NCBI GenBank assembly: GCA_001871755.1
Contig: MNXL01000353.1
Span: forward strand, 1-9,171
Origin: Anaerolineae bacterium CG2_30_64_16
GTDB lineage: Bacteria > Chloroflexota > Anaerolineae > CG2-30-64-16
Direction: 5' to 3'
Length of the DNA: 9,171 nucleotides
Positions 6,081-9,171 of the stretch are shown here, piece by piece. The notes beneath the pieces were generated by a model. That model saw only the letters and a program-made list of their open reading frames with translations, ran no database searches and had not been told where the DNA came from. Within the stretch, counting starts at the first letter, position 1. Each line of letters begins with the position of its first letter. Position numbers and translations under genes: made by a program.

Positions 6081-6175
6081 CAGGGCCGGGTCGCCGGTAG
6101 CGATCAGTCGGATGGCCTCGAGGAGGCCGCGCCAGATTTCGTCGATGGTCGATGCTCCATGAAGAAGAGTGTATG

Positions 6176-6191
6176 ATCGTATCGGTACGAT
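6176..6191. promoter_or_regulatory. Perfect palindromic operator candidate over the tup start site
   Basis: ATCGTA-TCGG-TACGAT is a perfect 6+6 palindrome with a 4-base centre. It overlaps the last two bases of the -10 hexamer and spans the expected transcription start (about 6183), the position of a classic repressor site. GntR-type regulators bind such palindromes as dimers, and the operon encodes one, so autoregulation by tungstate or molybdate is the simplest model. The pairing of this site with that protein is inferred. Confidence 0.7.
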
Positions 6192-6217
6192 TATAACGAT
6201 AGTGGGGAGATTGTCAA
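6190..6217 (-). promoter_or_regulatory. Consensus sigma-70 promoter of the tup operon
   Basis: On the minus strand, TTGACA (6217-6212) and TATAAT (6195-6190) are both perfect consensus hexamers separated by 16 bases. The promoter points into tupB and lies beyond the end of the kinase-fusion gene. A full-consensus promoter with an overlapping operator suggests strong transcription that is repressed when the ligand is plentiful. Confidence 0.85.
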
Positions 6218-6340
6218 GCGCGGCAGCTCGCGAGTGGCGGATAATGTTGCATGATGCGTGGGGCGTGGGGCGTGGGCGTATCTGGAAAAGCGCACACCTT
6301 CCGAAAGCCTGCCCTGAGCAAATTGAAGGGTCTATGCGTC
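6218..6340. other. Intergenic region between sugar-ABC operon and tup promoter
   Basis: It holds the GCGTGGG heptamers and, at about 6306-6331, GCCTGCCCTGAGCAAATTGAAGGG. The latter resembles a dispersed intergenic repeat of the form CCCTGAGCnnnnTnGAAGGG that I have seen in many bacterial genomes. I find no clear intrinsic terminator for the upstream operon. Confidence 0.4.
6256..6276. repeat. Heptamer repeat, three copies of GCGTGGG
   Basis: Three exact GCGTGGG units (6256-6276) followed by CGT. This is a second short array with a 7-base period, in the gap between the kinase-fusion stop and the tup promoter, with a different unit from the array at 4624-4700. Confidence 0.8.
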
Positions 6341-7939
6341 TTACGTCGGCGTGGTCGCGCGCGGGTGCGGGATATCGATTTCCAGGCATAGCCCGGCCCC
6401 GGGCTGATTGCGCAGCTCGAAGCGCCCACCGGTCAAAGCCACCCGTTCGCTGATCCCCAACAAGCCGAAATGCCCCGCTTTCGCCAGGGCGGCCAGATCC
6501 GGCGCAACGGGCAGACCCTGCCCGTTGTCGCAAATGCTGACGTGCAGGCTGCGCGCGGTGGTTTGTTCGAGGCACAGCGACACGGCAGTGGCCCTGGAGT
6601 GCTTGCGCACGTTGCTCAACCCCTCCTGGACGATGCGGAACACCAGCAACTCGATATTCTCCGGCAGCCGGCCCAGCTTCGGCGGGATTTGGAGGGTGAG
6701 GCTGATACCGGTGCGCTCGGCCCAATCCTGCGCGTAGGACTGGATGGCGGCGCCCAGCCCCAGGTTGTCGATGGCCGGCGGCCGCAGGTCGCTGCAAATG
6801 CGCCGCAATTCGCCAATCAGGCTACGGATCGAGGACCTGGCCTCGGCAACCACCACCGTCGTCTCCATCTGATCCAACGCGTCGTCGATCTCTTCCAGGG
6901 AGTAGTTAGTGCTGAGCAGGTCCTGGATGATCTGGTCGTGCAGCTCGCGCGCCAGGTGTTTCCGTTCCTCTTCGCGCTCGGTGAGCAGGCGGCGCTGGGC
7001 CACCTGGAGGGCCACGTTTGCCACGTCCAACGCCTGCAACTGGTTGGCCAGCTCGGCCAACAGTTCCTGGTTGCGGGAATCCTGCGCGGCCAGGCTGTTT
7101 TCGAGCAACGCCTGCTGGTGACGAAGCAACTCCACCTGAGCACGGGCCCGATAGTAGCTATCCAGCGCCCAGATGATCGGCGTGACCGGCTCTTGTTCCG
7201 GCGAGCCCGCCAGCAACGCCACAACCTCCTCCTGGGTCACGGCATCAGTAGCCCGCTGCGCGACGATCCGCCCATCCCGAAACACCGCCAGCCGATCGGT
7301 GACACCGAAGAGATCGTCCAGGCTGCTGCTGGCGACGACCACTGCCCGCCCGATGTCGCGCCACTCCTGGATCAGATCCAGCAATCGCCGGTTAACGGCC
7401 AGGCTCAGCGTAACCAGCGACTCGTCCACCACGATCAACCGCGCCGGGCGGGCCATAGTGCGCGCGATGGCGACGATCTGGCGTTGCTCGCCGGAAAGGT
7501 TGCGCGCCTTCTCGCGCGGCGAGAGGAAACTCACCCCCAGCCGTTCCAGGATGTGGGTGGCCTGATCCGCCATGTGCTTCTGGTCGGGCATGCTCAGCCA
7601 CTGCCAGCGCGCCGGCCGGCCCAGCTCACTGCCCAGAAAGATGTTGCTCGTGATGTCCAGGTCATCGGCCAAATCGGCCTTCTGGTGGATGACCTCGATC
7701 CCCAGCCTCCGCATGGCGTGCGGCTGGAACCGACTCAGGCGTTGGCCGGCGAAGTAGACGTCGCCGCTGGAAGGCGGATAAAGCCCGGCCAGGATGCTGA
7801 TCAGCACCGATTTGCCCGACCCGCTGCGGCCGGCCAGCCCGATCACTTCGCCCGGTATGATGTCGAGGTTGACCTCGACCAGGGCCGCCAGGTTGCTGAA
7901 ATTCCGCGAGAGGTTGATCAATCGTAAAAGCGGTTGCAT
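6341..7939 (-). CDS. Sugar-type ABC ATPase domain fused to a NarL-type sensor histidine kinase
   Basis: A 532-aa fusion. Residues 1-245 are one ABC domain of the RbsA/XylG/MglA type: Walker A GRSGSGKS (37-44), Q-loop VIHQ (83-86), SNIFLGSE, signature LSGEQRQIVAIAR (148-160), Walker B LIVVDES (168-174). The H-loop position is Ser205 (ASSSLDDLF) instead of His. A coiled-coil stretch (about 262-325) leads to a HisKA_3 dimerisation/phosphoacceptor helix with His334 in ARELHDQIIQDL. The HATPase_c domain follows: N-box FRIVQEGLSNVRKHSRA (Asn443), DNGQG (471-475), GHFGLLGISERV (489-500). RbsA-type ATPases normally have two ABC domains; here the second is replaced by the kinase. There is no membrane segment or separate input domain. 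It starts 1 bp after the binding-protein stop, so they are co-transcribed. I infer that it docks on the permease and reports substrate occupancy to a response regulator elsewhere. It is probably not an ordinary transport ATPase. Confidence 0.88.
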   Translation of the reverse strand: MQPLLRLINLSRNFSNLAALVEVNLDIIPGEVIGLAGRSGSGKSVLISILAGLYPPSSGDVYFAGQRLSRFQPHAMRRLGIEVIHQKADLADDLDITSNIFLGSELGRPARWQWLSMPDQKHMADQATHILERLGVSFLSPREKARNLSGEQRQIVAIARTMARPARLIVVDESLVTLSLAVNRRLLDLIQEWRDIGRAVVVASSSLDDLFGVTDRLAVFRDGRIVAQRATDAVTQEEVVALLAGSPEQEPVTPIIWALDSYYRARAQVELLRHQQALLENSLAAQDSRNQELLAELANQLQALDVANVALQVAQRRLLTEREEERKHLARELHDQIIQDLLSTNYSLEEIDDALDQMETTVVVAEARSSIRSLIGELRRICSDLRPPAIDNLGLGAAIQSYAQDWAERTGISLTLQIPPKLGRLPENIELLVFRIVQEGLSNVRKHSRATAVSLCLEQTTARSLHVSICDNGQGLPVAPDLAALAKAGHFGLLGISERVALTGGRFELRNQPGAGLCLEIDIPHPRATTPT

Positions 7940-7940
7940 G

Positions 7941-9002
7941 TCACTGGCTACCGCTGAAGGGATCTGGTGAAAATGGATCCGGCAACGGTTGGGTAAAATC
8001 GTTGCGCTGCCACGCGTCCAACATCGCCTGCACGTTGCTGGCGGTCACGATGTCCACGCCGGAATCCATAAAGGGCGGGTAGGTGCGGCCGTTGACCAGA
8101 TGGTCGTACAGCAATTGGACCGAATCCGCGCCCCACCCCCAGTACTTCTGCCCGATCAAGGCCGAGAGATAGCCGTCGCGCAGGAACTCCAACTCCACCG
8201 GCAGCGCATCGAAGGCCACCACCTTCATGCCGCGTTCGCGGACGGCCTTCTCCCAGAGTGGCATGGAGCCTCGCTCGGCAAACAAGGGCCACATCCCCAC
8301 GAAAAGCCAGCCATCCAGGTCGGGGTGCGCGCGCATCGTCTCCTCCACGACCTGAATGCCCGTGTCGATGTCGTCGTTGCTGATGGCGGTGGTCACGATT
8401 TGGACGCCGGGATACTCGCCGAGGCGAGCCTTAAAGCCCCGGATGCGTTCTTCCAGGTTGAAGGCGCCCGGCACGCCGGTCAGCAGGGCGATTCTGCCCC
8501 GACCATGCAGCGCGCGCGCCAGGATGTCGGCGGCGGTTTGCCCGGCCGCGAAATTGTCGATGCCCACGTAGGTCAGGCGCTGGCTCGCGGGCGAGTCCGA
8601 ATCCCAGGTGAGCACCGGGATGTCTTCGGCCACGGCCTTGTTGATCGGCTCCACGCACGCGACCGGGTCGTTACAGGAGATAGCGATGGCATCGACGCCC
8701 CGCGCGATCATATCTTCGACCACGCGTACCTGGTCCGCCGCGTCGGACGCCACGGACGCGGCGTAGAGGACCTTCACAGGGATGGACCCGTGCGCGGACA
8801 ACTCGGCCGCCTTCACCAGCGCAGCCTCGCGTCCCAGCTCGAACACCGGATTGTTCAGCGCTTTCGGGATCCAGGCGATAGTGATAGCCCGCGAATCCGG
8901 CGGCGGGACGCCTTTCGGCTGCAACGCCTGGTGATTCGGTGGCTGGCACGCCACACACACGAGCCCGATCAGCAGCCAACCTATGGCCCCTCGAAGATTC
9001 AT
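7941..9002 (-). CDS. Sugar-type ABC transporter substrate-binding lipoprotein (RbsB-like)
   Basis: A 353-aa periplasmic-binding-protein-fold protein, family Peripla_BP_4. The N-terminus MNLRGAIGWLLIGLVCVACQ is a lipoprotein-type signal with Cys19 (or Cys16) as the likely lipidation site; the residue three before Cys19 is Cys, which is slightly unusual. The mature domain begins ITIAWIPKALNNPVF, followed by GVDAIAISCNDP, IPVLTWDSDSP, YVGIDNFAAGQTAA and GRIALLTG, all typical of ribose/xylose-class binding proteins. It should bind a sugar-like solute and deliver it to the adjacent permease, or signal through the fused kinase. ATG at 9002 is chosen because it gives the signal peptide and has GAGG 6 bases upstream; earlier codons in the frame overlap the permease gene. 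It lies 7 bp after the permease stop. The exact ligand cannot be told. Confidence 0.9.
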   Translation of the reverse strand: MNLRGAIGWLLIGLVCVACQPPNHQALQPKGVPPPDSRAITIAWIPKALNNPVFELGREAALVKAAELSAHGSIPVKVLYAASVASDAADQVRVVEDMIARGVDAIAISCNDPVACVEPINKAVAEDIPVLTWDSDSPASQRLTYVGIDNFAAGQTAADILARALHGRGRIALLTGVPGAFNLEERIRGFKARLGEYPGVQIVTTAISNDDIDTGIQVVEETMRAHPDLDGWLFVGMWPLFAERGSMPLWEKAVRERGMKVVAFDALPVELEFLRDGYLSALIGQKYWGWGADSVQLLYDHLVNGRTYPPFMDSGVDIVTASNVQAMLDAWQRNDFTQPLPDPFSPDPFSGSQ

Positions 9003-9009
9003 CCCCGCC

Positions 9010-9171
9010 TCACGGCTCTCGCAACGCGCGATGGCGCCACCAGTCGACCAGGATCGCGGCCAGAACCAGCAACCCCATGGCCACCTGCTGCCAGTAGACG
9101 GGGAAATCGAGCAGCACGACACTGCTGCGCAGCACCTGCATCAACAGGGTACCCAGCATCACACCCAGCAC
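9010..9171 (-). CDS. Sugar ABC transporter permease, C-terminal fragment (RbsC-like)
   Basis: Only the last 53 residues are in the window. They read VLGVMLGTLLMQVLRSSVVL, LDFPVYWQQVAMGLLVLAAI, then LVDWWRHRALREP and TGA. This matches the C-terminus of the BPD_transp_2 (RbsC/XylH) family: a final hydrophobic helix after the WQQVAMGLLVLAAI segment and a short basic tail. The gene continues past the window edge. It is the gene before the binding protein, so the order is permease, binding protein, ATPase/kinase fusion. Confidence 0.85.
   Translation of the reverse strand: MLGVMLGTLLMQVLRSSVVLLDFPVYWQQVAMGLLVLAAILVDWWRHRALREP

Noticed and set aside
6470..7927. Long plus-strand open frame (485 codons) opposite the ABC-kinase fusion
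   Set aside because: It is a composition-driven shadow; the minus-strand frame carries all ABC and kinase motifs.
9003..9122. 40-residue N-terminal extension of the substrate-binding protein
   Set aside because: It overlaps the permease C-terminus, which is well conserved in its own frame, and it would bury the lipoprotein signal peptide.

Overview
The window is about 9.2 kb of GC-rich bacterial chromosome. Three things suggest Chloroflexota, probably an Anaerolineae-like lineage: a large membrane-anchored L,D-transpeptidase that joins PG-binding, LysM and YkuD domains; a TupA-type tungstate operon ending in a GntR/PBP-like regulator; and a sugar-ABC-ATPase/histidine-kinase fusion. This placement is an inference from gene content, because there is no rRNA or other phylogenetic marker here.

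Layout. (1) 41-1783 (+): cell-wall L,D-transpeptidase. (2) 1786-2421: a small AT-richer cassette holding a GxxExxY-family gene between long imperfect inverted repeats. The gene is broken by a 92-bp MITE-like element (2039-2130) with near-perfect terminal inverted repeats and an exact 8-bp target duplication. Removing the element and one copy of the duplication restores a 130-aa reading frame. (3) 2500-6217 (-): a tungstate uptake operon transcribed tupB-tupC-tupA-regulator. It has a consensus sigma-70 promoter (TTGACA-N16-TATAAT) and a perfect 16-bp palindrome over the predicted transcription start. Between tupC and tupA lie an octamer and a heptamer tandem repeat array. (4) 6341-9171 (-): the end of a ribose/xylose-type ABC transporter operon: C-terminus of a permease, a substrate-binding lipoprotein, and a protein in which one sugar-type ABC ATPase domain is fused through a coiled coil to a NarL-type sensor histidine kinase.

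How the genes work together. TupA should capture tungstate outside the membrane, TupB should form the channel and TupC should power it. The terminal regulator combines a GntR-type DNA-binding domain with a PBP-like oxyanion-binding domain, so it could sense the imported anion and act at the palindrome in its own operon promoter. In the sugar operon the fused kinase has no membrane or input domain of its own, so the binding protein, permease and ABC domain may themselves be its sensor. That would be a transporter-coupled signalling complex. Its response regulator is not visible here.

The strongest items for follow-up are the ABC-ATPase/kinase fusion, the nested mobile elements with a footprint that can be reconstructed, and the promoter/operator of the tup operon.
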